Shown one piece after another: positions 9,338 through 18,381 of a stretch of DNA of 62,596 bases; positions within the stretch are counted from its first letter, which is position 1, and each line of letters opens with the position of its first letter. This DNA comes from Gammaproteobacteria bacterium (GTDB taxonomy: Bacteria > Actinomycetota > Acidimicrobiia > Spongiisociales > UBA4744). The position numbers were made by a program, and so were the translations under genes. The stretch is from NCBI GenBank assembly GCA_011682695.1, contig JAACED010000007.1, positions 1-62,596 on the forward strand, in the 5' to 3' direction. The notes below the pieces were generated by a model. It was not told the DNA's origin. It worked only from the letters and a program-made list of their open reading frames with translations, and searched no databases.

Positions 9338-9510
9338 GTGAGGATGAGTATGGCGGCACCGGAACTGGCGGAGTCTGCCAGAGCGGTTCGCGGGCGGGAC
9401 CGTGCGTCTGTGCAGGATGTCGCGCCAGACCGCAGCGGAGCGGGGTCCCCATGCATGCACTCGTTACCGCCAGACGGTGGCGAGAGGGTACGGCCAACCC
9501 CCACACTCCC

Positions 9511-9559
9511 GAACCCAGGGCTCAGGGGTACCCCAGGGGTACCTAGGAGCCCAGGGTTC
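9511..9559. repeat. 49-bp palindromic repeat, copy 2
   Basis: The same palindrome as at 1376-1424, with one mismatch in the 13-bp arms (GAACCCAGGGCTC at left, GAGCCCAGGGTTC at right) and the inner GGGGTACCCC core. It lies between the end of the YwiC-like gene and the sigma-factor gene on the minus strand. A fragment resembling the end of the CTAG element (TAGTGCCTTGGC on the minus strand) directly adjoins it at 9572-9583 and supplies the YwiC stop codon. Confidence 0.8.
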
Positions 9560-9580
9560 AACGTTCTTCCTGCCAAGGCA

Positions 9581-10369
9581 CTACCAACCGATCCGGACCC
9601 CGATGGCGGTGACCAGCGCGACCATCAGGCCCACACCCATTTGCGTCCAACCGATGACCTTGGCCGGGACCGGCGGCATCGTCAGAGAGACGACCGCAAC
9701 GATGCCGAGAAGGCCGATCGCCACCGCACCGAGCCAGGGGGCCACTCCGACGGCGGCACCTGCTGCAACGACTCCGAGAGCGCCGAGCTGCACCGTGTAG
9801 ATTCGCGCTCGATCAACGGGCTTGTCCTTGAACCTGCGGACCATTCCCCGAGCAAGGACGATTCCGGCGATATCTCTTGCTGCGAGGACGAGCCAGAGGC
9901 CGAACGCCGGGGCCCACTCCCATCCTGCTCCGATCGCGATCGCCGCCACGGTGGATCCCATGGCGATTGATCCGGTCAGTTGCGGGGCCAGCGCACGGTT
10001 TTGGCTATGGGCGTCCGCGCGCAGCGAGAAGGCCGCAAGGGGCACTGCGATGAGCAGCGGCCACCAGAACGGGCCGCGTGTGGTGATGAGGGCGCCGGCG
10101 GCGCCGGCGATTGCCACGGCCGAATAGACGGCCGCGACTGCGAGTGCCGCGGTGGACCGGGGAAGCCATCGACCACGGATAACGTCGGTGGAGAAGAGTT
10201 TGACGGGTCGTCGAGCCAAGAAGACGCCGAGTGCGGCCGCCGCGATTTCCCATCCTGCTGCCGACGGCGCGATGAGAAGCCCCAGGATGATCGGTTCCAG
10301 CGTGAAGCCCCACCCGCCGTGCTCGGTCGGCATCGCCACAGACCGCAGGCGGACGGAAGGGGTGGTCAT
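9581..10369 (-). CDS. YwiC-like family membrane protein
   Basis: A 262-residue polytopic membrane protein. The MPTEHGGWGFTLEPIILGLL motif at its N-terminus is the signature of the YwiC-like family, followed by about eight to nine hydrophobic helices. The SLRADAHSQNRALAPQLTGS loop and AARDIAGIVLARGMVRRFK segment are reminiscent of UbiA-type prenyltransferases, but the Asp-rich motifs are not evident. Its start overlaps the Tag stop as ATGA, so the two genes are translationally coupled. The biochemical function is unknown. Confidence 0.75.
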   Translation of the reverse strand: MTTPSVRLRSVAMPTEHGGWGFTLEPIILGLLIAPSAAGWEIAAAALGVFLARRPVKLFSTDVIRGRWLPRSTAALAVAAVYSAVAIAGAAGALITTRGPFWWPLLIAVPLAAFSLRADAHSQNRALAPQLTGSIAMGSTVAAIAIGAGWEWAPAFGLWLVLAARDIAGIVLARGMVRRFKDKPVDRARIYTVQLGALGVVAAGAAVGVAPWLGAVAIGLLGIVAVVSLTMPPVPAKVIGWTQMGVGLMVALVTAIGVRIGW

Positions 10370-10962
10370 CGCAGCCTCTCCGCTTCGACGGCCGGCCTGA
10401 TCGAGCAGCCATCGAGGTGATCGTTCGTCATGCCGACGGCCTGCATGAAGGCGTAGATGACGGTCGGTCCGACAAATCTCCAGCCCCGGCTGCGCAGGTC
10501 CGCGCTCAGTGCCTTGGATTCTTCGGTGACGGCGGGGATGTCGTAGGTGGGGGCAGGTCCGGGAGTCGGTGAAAACCGCCGCAGGTACTCCGTCAGGGAT
10601 CCGAACTCGTCGATCATCCCCAGAGCAAGCCGGGCGTTTGCGATCGTCGCTTCGATCTTGCCTTTGTGTCGGATGATGCCCGGGTTCGCCAGAAGGCGTT
10701 CGACGTCTTCGCTGTCGTAGGAGGCCACCGCCTCGATGTCGAATCCCTGGAACGCCTCTCGAAAGGCTTCCCGCTTGCGCAGAATCGTGATCCAGGCGAG
10801 CCCTGCTTGGAAGGCATCGAGGCTGATCTTCTGAAACAGGGCCCGGTCGTCGGTGACCGGGTAGCCCCATTCGTCATCGTGGTAGGCCATGTACAGGGGG
10901 TCGTCCCCCGGCCACCAGCATCGGATGACCCCGTCGGGTCCGATTCGCAGTCTGTCGTTCAC
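10366..10962 (-). CDS. tag: DNA-3-methyladenine glycosylase I
   Basis: A 198-residue Tag-type glycosylase that excises 3-methyladenine from alkylated DNA. The N-terminal VIRCWWPGDDPLYMAYHDDEWGYP and C-terminal TNDHLDGCSI hold the Cys/His residues that bind the structural zinc. The helix-hairpin-helix core (LLANPGIIRHKGKIEATIANA) and WRFVGPTVIYAFMQAVG are typical. I chose GTG at 10962 because it gives the family's usual length; the frame is open to 11082 but the extra residues look non-coding. Confidence 0.93.
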   Translation of the reverse strand: MNDRLRIGPDGVIRCWWPGDDPLYMAYHDDEWGYPVTDDRALFQKISLDAFQAGLAWITILRKREAFREAFQGFDIEAVASYDSEDVERLLANPGIIRHKGKIEATIANARLALGMIDEFGSLTEYLRRFSPTPGPAPTYDIPAVTEESKALSADLRSRGWRFVGPTVIYAFMQAVGMTNDHLDGCSIRPAVEAERLR

Positions 10963-11130
10963 CGGCGAGATGATACGGGGATCGGAATCCGACGGCCTGT
11001 CGACTGGTTGCAGGAGGTCGCTTCGGGATCGCTCGCGGGCTCCCTGTCTTCCTTGTCGTTGCCGGCCCGCGCGCCGGTTCATTCACTTGTGGTCCTTCCG
11101 GCGAGACTCACCCGGCGGGCAGTCCGATGT

Positions 11131-12927
11131 TCAGAACTGCTCGGGCTCGAGAGCGGCGAGCAGATCATTGCCTGCAGTGACCGCTCCGATGAGTGCTGTA
11201 TCCTGGGGAAGGAGATGCTCGGCGTAGAAGCGTGCAGTGACGATCTTCGCTTCGAGGAACTCCTTGTTCTCGGCTCCCTCGTCCAGCAGCGCGGACGCGA
11301 TGAGTGCCTCTCGTGCCAGGTAGTAGGCCCCGAGCGTCGATCCAAGCATGCGGAGATAGGGAGTTGCCCCAGCGAGTGCCTGGTTGGGATCCTGCATCCC
11401 GTTCGCCGCAAGCCAACCTGTTGCCTTTTCGACCGCTTCGACCGCCGAAGCCAGATTGGTGCGAATGGCCGAAAAGCGCTCCCCGGCAGCTTCGAGTTCG
11501 CCGTCGATCGCCTTCATCTCGCCGATGAGGCCCATGATCGGTGCTCCGTTCGCCATGGGGAGTCTCCGTCCCACCAGATCTATGGCCTGAATGCCGTTGG
11601 TTCCCTCGTAGATCGTGCCGATACGAGCGTCCCGGTAGTACTGAGGGATACCGCTGTCCTCGATGAAACCCATGCCACCGTAGACCTGCGAGGCCAGACC
11701 GGTGATCTCGACACCCATGTCGGTCAGCCACGCCTTGGTGATCGGGGTGAGCAACTCGGCGAAGAGCTGATACTTCTGCCGTTCCGATTCATCCGGATGG
11801 CTTGTGGCCAGATCGAAGGCAAGTGCGTTCGTGAGCTCGATGGCTCGCATCGCGTCGAGTTTCGCTTTCATCGTCATGAGCATCCGCCGCACATCCGGGT
11901 GCTCGATGATCGCGACGGAAACGGTCTTGGGTGCACCGATAGGTCGTCCCTGAATTCTCTCCTGTGCGTACTGCACGGCGTTCTGGTAGGCGACCTCGCC
12001 GATGCCGGTGCCGCTGATGCCCACTTCGACCCTGGCCGCGTTCATCATCGTGAACATGTAGTACATGCCCTTGTGCTCTTCGCCGACGATGTAGGCGACG
12101 GCACCTTCACCATCGTCTCCGTACGCCATCACGCAGGTTGCCGAGGCCCTGATCCCCAACTTATGCTCGATCGACACGGTCTTCACGTCGTTGCGTTCGC
12201 CAAGCGATCCATCTGGATTCACGAGATACTTCGGCACGACGAACAGGCTGATTCCCTTGGTGCCTGGGGGGGAGCCGGGCGTTCTGGCCAGTACCAGATG
12301 GATGATGTTCTCGGTGATGTCTTGGTCACCCCACGAGATGAATGACTTCGTACCGGTCAACCGGTAGGTGCCGTCCGGCTGAGGGATCGCTTTGGTGGTG
12401 AGCGCTCCAACGTCCGATCCGGCTTGGGGCTCGGTGAGGTTCATGGTCCCGGACCATTCACCAGACACGAGTTTCGGGACGAACGTCGCGATCAGATCGT
12501 CGGAAGCGTGTTCGATGAGCGCGTGCGCGGCTCCCTGGGTGAGCCCGAGCATGATCGAGAGACTGGCGTTCGTGGAATCGAGCATCTCCGTGATCGCAGC
12601 GACGATGACCTGGGGGAGTTGACCGCCACCGTGTGCTTCGTCGAAGGGGGCGCTGAGCCATCCGTTCTGGGCGGCCATCTCATAGGCTTCCTTGAAGCCT
12701 TCTGGTGTGGTGACCACACCATCCGCGAACGTGGAACCGACTTCGTCGCCCGGCTGATTGAGGGGGAACCATTGTTCGGTCAGGAACTTGCCCGCCTCGC
12801 TCAGGATCGCGTCGACGAGATCGGCGTCCAGCTCCGAATAGCGAGGAAGCGCGGTGAGGCGATCGATGCCGATGAGGTGATTGAGGACGAAGCTGAATTC
12901 GTCGAGGGGTGGTGCGTAGACGGTCAT
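11131..12927 (-). CDS. Acyl-CoA dehydrogenase
   Basis: A 598-residue flavoenzyme for alpha,beta-dehydrogenation of acyl-CoA. FAD and substrate motifs include MNLTEPQAGSDVGALTTKA and TGTKSFISWGDQDITENIIHLVLAR; the catalytic-base segment is YEGTNGIQAIDLVGRRL. It has the extra C-terminal helical domain seen in long forms near 600 residues, such as the DmdC-like and PF12806-bearing subfamilies. The ATG at 12927 has an AAGGGAAG ribosome-binding site. A near-consensus promoter lies at 13016-13044. Electrons would pass to ETF and then to the EtfD-like protein at 52453-54591. Confidence 0.93.
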   Translation of the reverse strand: MTVYAPPLDEFSFVLNHLIGIDRLTALPRYSELDADLVDAILSEAGKFLTEQWFPLNQPGDEVGSTFADGVVTTPEGFKEAYEMAAQNGWLSAPFDEAHGGGQLPQVIVAAITEMLDSTNASLSIMLGLTQGAAHALIEHASDDLIATFVPKLVSGEWSGTMNLTEPQAGSDVGALTTKAIPQPDGTYRLTGTKSFISWGDQDITENIIHLVLARTPGSPPGTKGISLFVVPKYLVNPDGSLGERNDVKTVSIEHKLGIRASATCVMAYGDDGEGAVAYIVGEEHKGMYYMFTMMNAARVEVGISGTGIGEVAYQNAVQYAQERIQGRPIGAPKTVSVAIIEHPDVRRMLMTMKAKLDAMRAIELTNALAFDLATSHPDESERQKYQLFAELLTPITKAWLTDMGVEITGLASQVYGGMGFIEDSGIPQYYRDARIGTIYEGTNGIQAIDLVGRRLPMANGAPIMGLIGEMKAIDGELEAAGERFSAIRTNLASAVEAVEKATGWLAANGMQDPNQALAGATPYLRMLGSTLGAYYLAREALIASALLDEGAENKEFLEAKIVTARFYAEHLLPQDTALIGAVTAGNDLLAALEPEQF

Positions 12928-13015
12928 CGCTTCCCTTTCTGTATCACCTGGAGGACCACATGGTCACTCCGTGTGGGTCAACCCGAGGATCCGGGAATAG
13001 TTTGCCATTGTTTGC

Positions 13016-13044
13016 ATTATCGCACTATGTGCTTGCATTTGCAA
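13016..13044 (-). promoter_or_regulatory. Sigma-A-type promoter of the acyl-CoA dehydrogenase gene
   Basis: On the minus strand TTGCAA (13044-13039) and GATAAT (13021-13016) are separated by exactly 17 bases, in an AT-rich patch within GC-rich DNA. Transcription would begin near 13009, giving a leader of about 80 bases. Repeated TTGCA/TGCAAA half-sites across the spacer could bind a repressor; that part is inference. Confidence 0.65.
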
Positions 13045-13192
13045 GCTGTTGGCCCCCTTCATGACAGCACGATTACGGCGAGCGCGTTCCCTGTACGCCG
13101 GGTTGTCGACGTCCCTTCGGCGGAGGTGTGGGTGGGTGGCGGGAGAATATTCGGCCGTTCCCGGAGGTGCCGACCGGTAGCCTTCTCCTCTC

Positions 13193-14944
13193 ATGCTTCG
13201 TCGGTATCTGACTCTGCTCGTTGGCTATCTGCGGCCGCTGCGCGGTCGTGTTGTCGCGCTCACCCTGCTGCTACTCGCGGGGATCACCTTTCAGCTGGTC
13301 AATCCGCAGATCGTGCGACGATTCATCGACGGAGCAACGTCGGGTTCGCCTCGTTCTGCTCTCGTTGTCCTGGCGGTGGTGTTCATGGCGTTGGCGGTGG
13401 CGCAACAGGCATTCTCCGTCTTTGCCACCTTCCTGGCGGAAACGGTGGGGTGGGCGGCGACGAACGAACTGCGTGGTGATCTGGCCGGCCATCTCCTTCA
13501 CCTCGACATGGGATTCCACAAGTCCCACACCTCTGGGGAGCTCATCGAGCGGATCGACGGAGACATCACAGCCCTGTCGAACTTCTTCTCCCAGTTCGTC
13601 ATCCACGTCGCCGGGAACCTGGTGCTCCTCCTCGGAATCCTGGTGCTCTTGTTCAGAGAGAACGTGTGGATCGGCATGGGGATCTCGGTGTTCGCCGTGA
13701 CGGCGCTCGTAGGAATGGTGAGTATCCAGGCTGTTGCGATGCCGTGGTGGAAACGCGTTCGTCAGAAGAGCGCCGAGTTCTACGGATTCCTTGGTGAGCA
13801 ACTCGGCGGGACCGAGGACGCACGGGCAAACGGTGGTGTCGCGTTCATCGTCGAGCGGTTCACCCGGCACCTGCGCGAATGGCTCCCCGCTTCCGTTCGT
13901 GGCTTCATGGGGTGGGCACATCTGTGGTCGACCAACGTCCTGCTGTTCTCTGCGCTCACCGCATTGGTGTACTGGCTGGGCTCCAGGTTCTTCGGAGCGG
14001 GGGCGTTGAGCATCGGCTCGGTGTACCTGGTCTTCTCCTACAGCGAACTGATGCGACAGCCCATGGATCGCATTCGCACCCAGATGCAGGATCTTCAGAA
14101 GGCTTCCGCGGCCCTCACCAGGGTCGAAGCCCTCTTCGCCCTCGAGTCGCGTCTGCCGCTGGACGGAACGATGCTGCTTCCCGCCGGTGCGCTCTCGGTG
14201 GCGTTCCGGGGTGTCTCGTTCGCCTACCACGATGGAGACGACGGATCCGGCGAGATCGTTCTGCACGATCTCACCGTTGCGCTTCGAGCTGGAAGGGTTC
14301 TTGGCGTACTTGGGCGTACCGGCAGCGGGAAGACGACGCTGGCCAGACTTCTGACGCGCCTGTATGACCCCGTCGAGGGCACGGTGACGCTTGGGGACGT
14401 GACGCTGCGACACACGGATATGGCGGATTTGCGCCGGCGGGTGGGAATGGTCACGCAGGACGTCCAGCTCTTCCATGCGACGGTTCGGGACAACCTGACC
14501 TTCTTCGCCCCGGAGATCGACGATCGGCAGATCCACGCGGTCCTCGACGAGCTCAAGCTGTCCGAGTGGGTGCAGGCCCTGCCCCAGGGTCTCGACACGA
14601 CTCTCGAGGCCGGAGGCGGCGGATTGTCCGCGGGCGAGGCGCAGCTTCTCGCTTTCACCCGCATCTTCCTTCGAGACCCCGGCCTGGTCATTCTGGACGA
14701 GGCGTCGTCGAGGCTCGATCCGGCAACCGAGCAACTCATCGAGCGTGCCGTCGACCGTCTCATGGCCGGTAGAACCGGGATCTTGATTGCCCATCGGCTC
14801 TCAACGGTGACGCGCGCCGACGACATCCTCATCCTCGAAGGCGGCAAGGTCGTGGAGTTCGGAAGCCGCGAAGCACTCGCGCAAGACCCCGACTCTCGGT
14901 TCTCGTTCTTCCTGCGGGCCGGCATGGAGGAGGTGCTCGAATGA
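13193..14944 (+). CDS. ABC exporter half-transporter (first subunit of heterodimer)
   Basis: A 583-residue protein with an N-terminal six-helix exporter domain (about 1-310) fused to a nucleotide-binding domain. Walker A is LGRTGSGKTTLARLL and Walker B is LVILDEASSRLDP with the catalytic glutamate. The signature is degenerate, LSAGE in place of LSGGQ. The next gene overlaps its stop as ATGA and has the opposite pattern, so the two form one heterodimeric multidrug- or peptide-type exporter. The substrate is unknown. Confidence 0.92.
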   Translation: MLRRYLTLLVGYLRPLRGRVVALTLLLLAGITFQLVNPQIVRRFIDGATSGSPRSALVVLAVVFMALAVAQQAFSVFATFLAETVGWAATNELRGDLAGHLLHLDMGFHKSHTSGELIERIDGDITALSNFFSQFVIHVAGNLVLLLGILVLLFRENVWIGMGISVFAVTALVGMVSIQAVAMPWWKRVRQKSAEFYGFLGEQLGGTEDARANGGVAFIVERFTRHLREWLPASVRGFMGWAHLWSTNVLLFSALTALVYWLGSRFFGAGALSIGSVYLVFSYSELMRQPMDRIRTQMQDLQKASAALTRVEALFALESRLPLDGTMLLPAGALSVAFRGVSFAYHDGDDGSGEIVLHDLTVALRAGRVLGVLGRTGSGKTTLARLLTRLYDPVEGTVTLGDVTLRHTDMADLRRRVGMVTQDVQLFHATVRDNLTFFAPEIDDRQIHAVLDELKLSEWVQALPQGLDTTLEAGGGGLSAGEAQLLAFTRIFLRDPGLVILDEASSRLDPATEQLIERAVDRLMAGRTGILIAHRLSTVTRADDILILEGGKVVEFGSREALAQDPDSRFSFFLRAGMEEVLE

Positions 14945-16728
14945 AACGCGACCGCTTGACCCTCCATCTGATGTGGAGGCTGATTCGGTCACAGCCGGTT
15001 CGTTACCTCGGGAACGTTGCCGCATGGGCGACGGTATGGGTAATGCCGGTGATACCTGGGCTGATCACGAAGGCCTTCTTCGACCGCATCACCGGAGACC
15101 AGACGGCAGGCTTCACCGTGGGAACGCTGATAGCGTTCCTCGGCGCCTACGCGGTCGCCCGTGTCTGCGTCATCCAGTTCGGGATGTTCAACGACGAGAA
15201 CTTCCGTTTCCGAGTCGCAGCGTTACTCCGCAGGAATCTGCTCGAGCGGATCCTCGAACTTCCCGGCGCTCGTGCGATCCCCGACTCGCCGGGGGAGGCG
15301 ATCAGTCGCTTCCGCGACGACGTAGATCAAGTTGCGGAGACGATTTCGTGGACGACCGACATGATTGGCACGGTGACGTTCGCAGCGGTTGCGGTGGGAA
15401 TCCTGTCGTCGATCAACGCGCACATCACTCTCATCGTCTTCATCCCGTTGGTGTTGGTGATCGTTGCCGCCGAGCGAGCGGGCACCCGTATTCGCGCGTA
15501 CCGGATAGCGGCTCGTGAAGCGACCGGTCGCGTGACCGGTGCAATCGGGGAGATGTTCCGATCGGTGCAGGCGATCAAGGTGGCCGGGGCCGAAGAAGGC
15601 ATGATCGGCCACTTCCGCAGACTCAACGACGAGCGGAAGGTCGTCGCGGTCAGAGATCGAGTGTTCACCGCGATCCTCGAATCGATTTTCTGGAACACGG
15701 TCAACATCGGGACCGGGATCATCTTGATCCTGGCCGCGGGCACCATGAGCCCCGAGGGGACGTTTACGGTCGGCGACTTCGCGATCTTCGTGTATTTCCT
15801 GACGTTCGCGACCGATATGGTGCATTTCATCGGGCTGTTCATCGCGAGGCTTCGCCAGTCGTCTGTAGCGTTCGATCGTCTGTATGAACTGCTGCAAGGC
15901 GCACCAGCGGACCGGATGGTGGCGCCCCGAACGCTGCATCTCACGGGCGATGTCCCGCCCCTCCCCGACCCTCCGGAGCGAGAGCCTCTCGAGCGACTCG
16001 AGGTGCGCGGACTCACGTATCGATACCCCGGGACCGGCAACGGGATCGAGAACATCGACATGACGCTCGAGCGGGGAAGTTTCACAGTCATCACCGGGAG
16101 GATCGGTGCCGGCAAGACGACGCTGGTGAGGGCACTCCTGGGACTGCTCGATGCCGGCGGCGGGGAGATCTTCTGGAACGGTCGTCGTGTCGACGACCCG
16201 GCTACGTTCTTTGTGCCGCCCCGCAGCGCATACACCCCGCAGATCCCGTTGCTGTTCTCGATGAGCCTGAGGGACAACCTCGCGATGGGCTTGCCGGTCG
16301 ATGACGATGCGATGGTCGCGGCGATGCATGCCGCCGTACTCGAGCCGGATGTCGCCGCCATGCCGGAAGGCCTGGAGACGCAGATCGGCGCGCTTGGAGT
16401 TCGACTGTCCGGCGGACAGGTCCAGCGCACTGCAGCGGCACGTATGTTTGTGCGGCAACCGGAGCTGTACGTGTTCGACGACCTGTCGAGTGCACTCGAC
16501 GTGGATACGGAACGCACCCTGTGGGAACGTATGTTTGCTGATCGCGAAGAGGCAACCAGTCTCGTCGTGTCCCACCGTCGGGCAGCGCTTCGGCAGGCCG
16601 ATCAGATCATCGTGCTGGAGGGGGGCCGTGTCTCTGCCGCGGGGACTCTCGACGAGCTGATGGAGTCCAGCAAGGAGTTGCGTCGCCTGTGGTCCGATGA
16701 GCCGATCGGGGTGGAAAAGGAGGACTGA
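14941..16728 (+). CDS. ABC exporter half-transporter (second subunit of heterodimer)
   Basis: A 595-residue transmembrane plus ATPase fusion. Walker A is TGRIGAGKTTLVRALLG and the signature LSGGQVQRTAAARMF is canonical. Walker B reads LYVFDDLSSALD, with aspartate where the catalytic glutamate is expected. Paired with the upstream subunit, the consensus ATP site would use Walker A/B of subunit 1 and LSGGQ of subunit 2, and the other site would be degenerate, as in TM287/288-like exporters. ATGA overlap with the preceding gene indicates coupled synthesis. Confidence 0.92.
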   Translation: MKRDRLTLHLMWRLIRSQPVRYLGNVAAWATVWVMPVIPGLITKAFFDRITGDQTAGFTVGTLIAFLGAYAVARVCVIQFGMFNDENFRFRVAALLRRNLLERILELPGARAIPDSPGEAISRFRDDVDQVAETISWTTDMIGTVTFAAVAVGILSSINAHITLIVFIPLVLVIVAAERAGTRIRAYRIAAREATGRVTGAIGEMFRSVQAIKVAGAEEGMIGHFRRLNDERKVVAVRDRVFTAILESIFWNTVNIGTGIILILAAGTMSPEGTFTVGDFAIFVYFLTFATDMVHFIGLFIARLRQSSVAFDRLYELLQGAPADRMVAPRTLHLTGDVPPLPDPPEREPLERLEVRGLTYRYPGTGNGIENIDMTLERGSFTVITGRIGAGKTTLVRALLGLLDAGGGEIFWNGRRVDDPATFFVPPRSAYTPQIPLLFSMSLRDNLAMGLPVDDDAMVAAMHAAVLEPDVAAMPEGLETQIGALGVRLSGGQVQRTAAARMFVRQPELYVFDDLSSALDVDTERTLWERMFADREEATSLVVSHRRAALRQADQIIVLEGGRVSAAGTLDELMESSKELRRLWSDEPIGVEKED

Positions 16729-16959
16729 TCGCCATGAGAGCCTGTTACCTCGGATCGTTTCGCGTCCCTACTCCATGTCGTGGACGCTGTGGAACGACGC
16801 TGCAGCGTCCTGTCCCGACACGCCGGCGGCCAGGTGATCGTTCGGGTGTCTGCCGTCACAATCGGCAGGGCCTTCCACCGGTGAGCAGCAGAGAGGTTCC
16901 CTGGTACGGATCCAGCGCCCTGTGGAAGCTGCTCCGACCCGTGTGAGGCGTGCCTCTCT

Positions 16960-17871
16960 GTGGGTATCCTGCGGGCCGTGAACGTGCGCGCCGAACGAAT
17001 CCACACCGTACGCAAGACCTTGTGGATCGTTCTCGGCCTGAATCTGGCGGTCGCCGGCGCCAAGCTCGGCTACGGGGTGGTTTCGGGATCGGTGGCGATG
17101 ACCGCGGACGGGTTCCACTCACTCTTCGATGGATTGTCCAACGTGATCGGATTGCTCGGGATGGCCATCGCCGCGCGACCTCCGGATGAGGGGCATCCGT
17201 ACGGCCACGGCAAGTACGAGACGTACGCTGCGGCAGCGATCGGAGGGGTACTGGTCGTCGTTGCATGGGAGGTCGGCCGCAGCGCCATCGAAGGACTCAC
17301 CAGCGGTGCTCAGCCACCCGTCGTCACCTCGATCTCGTTCATCGTGATGTTGGTGACGCTGGCGGTGAACATCGGGGTGACGATATGCGAGCGTCGCGTC
17401 GGCAAGCGGGTGGGCAGCGATCTCTTGCTCGCCGACGCCAGCGACACCGCCTCGGACATCATCGTCAGCCTCGGTGTGATCGGGAGCCTCGTGGCCGTCC
17501 GGCTCGGCTATCCGGCGGCCGACCCGATCATCGCACTTCTCGTGGCCTTGGCCATCGTACGCACCGCGATCTCCGTTCTCGCACGTGCCGAAGCGACGTT
17601 CTCGGATCGGGCACGTCTCGAAGCAGACGAAGTCTGCCGGGTCGTGAGCACCGTGGAGGGTGTGCAGGGATGTCATTCGGTTCGGACCCGAGGCTCGATG
17701 TCGGAGGTGTTCGTCGACCTGCACGCAGAAGTCGACCCCGATGCCACCGTCGAGGAGGGGCACCGCATGAGCAGGGCCGTCATGGAACAGGTTCGTGAGG
17801 CGTTCCCCGAGGTGGTCGACGTGCTCGTGCATCTGTGTCCATCCGGGATCCGACACTCGAAATCGGAATGA
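16960..17871 (+). CDS. Cation diffusion facilitator family transporter
   Basis: A 303-residue CDF protein with about six membrane helices and a C-terminal cytoplasmic domain (ADEVCRVVSTVEGVQGCHSVRTRGSM...). The metal-site segment of TM2 is FHSLFD (HxxxD) and that of TM5 is DASDTASD (DxxxD); GHPYGHGKYE follows TM2 as in FieF-like members. This mix differs from the pure HxxxD zinc pattern, so iron, manganese or zinc are all possible. The start may be GTG at 16960 or GTG at 16978; no strong ribosome-binding site decides. It is convergent with a methyltransferase remnant. Confidence 0.88.
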   Translation: MGILRAVNVRAERIHTVRKTLWIVLGLNLAVAGAKLGYGVVSGSVAMTADGFHSLFDGLSNVIGLLGMAIAARPPDEGHPYGHGKYETYAAAAIGGVLVVVAWEVGRSAIEGLTSGAQPPVVTSISFIVMLVTLAVNIGVTICERRVGKRVGSDLLLADASDTASDIIVSLGVIGSLVAVRLGYPAADPIIALLVALAIVRTAISVLARAEATFSDRARLEADEVCRVVSTVEGVQGCHSVRTRGSMSEVFVDLHAEVDPDATVEEGHRMSRAVMEQVREAFPEVVDVLVHLCPSGIRHSKSE

Positions 17872-18121
17872 TCACGTCCGTTTGCGGGCCTTCCAGATCT
17901 CTTCGGATGGCCGGCCAAGCGGAGACGTACGCAGTCCCGCAACCATCTTCGAGCGCATCCTTGCTGTCGATGTCGGGGAGGAGCCCGAGTTCGGTCTCGG
18001 CCATGTCCCAGACACCCCACGACGGTTCGCTCGCCCAGTTGCGTTCCCCGGCTGCGACGTAGTCGCCGGCGGAGTCGTTCCACGCGCTGCGGTTGCGTTG
18101 GATGTAGTCGGGCAGGTCCAT
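17780..18121 (-). pseudogene. Truncated SAM-dependent methyltransferase remnant
   Basis: From 18121 the minus strand encodes about 72 residues that look like the N-terminus of a class I methyltransferase: YIQRNRSAWNDSAGDYV, then EPSWGVWDMAETELGLLPDI, then motif I as ALEDGCGTAYVSAW. Similarity then stops and the frame runs antisense into the 3' end of the CDF gene until a stop at 17780. The SAM-binding post-motifs and substrate domain are absent. It is most simply a gene truncated by deletion. Confidence 0.7.
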
Positions 18122-18186
18122 CGAGGCTCACCATATCCGGCCGTTCCTGCAAGGCTATGATTTGGTGATCGACGAAAGGAAGTTCT

Positions 18187-18381
18187 TTGGCAATTCCGTG
18201 GGCAGCCTTGGCTCCGGTGATAGCGCTTTCCCTCGCCTTCGTCGTCTACTGCTGGATCGATATCGCCCGATCGAACGTGCGATATCTCCCCAAGTGGCTG
18301 TGGGCGGTCATCTGCATCATCTCCGTGCCCGCCGGGGGCATCGTCTATCTGTTGATCGGCCGGGAAGAGGGAAGTCCGTGA
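18187..18381 (+). CDS. PLDc_N-domain small membrane protein (YxlE-like)
   Basis: A 64-residue protein with two membrane helices and the PLD-nuclease N-terminal signature RYLPKWLWAVICIISVPAGGIVYLLIGR. It starts at TTG 18187 with AAAGGAAG just upstream. The next gene overlaps its stop as GTGA. Bacillus YxlE has this same domain and sits before YxlF/YxlG, the same order as here. Confidence 0.75.
   Translation: MAIPWAALAPVIALSLAFVVYCWIDIARSNVRYLPKWLWAVICIISVPAGGIVYLLIGREEGSP

Noticed and set aside
9581-10870. N-terminal extension of the YwiC-like frame
   Set aside because: The extra residues lie over the tag gene in another frame, and the ATGA at 10366-10369 with the family start MPTEHGGW fixes the shorter gene.
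10666-12345. A 559-codon plus-strand frame across tag and the acyl-CoA dehydrogenase
   Set aside because: Antisense to two well-supported genes; rich in Arg, His and Cys as expected for a shadow frame.
13271-16575. Long minus-strand frames opposite both ABC exporter subunits
   Set aside because: Both are shadows of conserved ABC proteins with intact Walker motifs on the plus strand.
16729-16959. Small frames between the ABC exporter and the CDF gene
   Set aside because: The 70-codon plus-strand frame and minus-strand frames lack ribosome-binding sites and family features; treated as non-coding.
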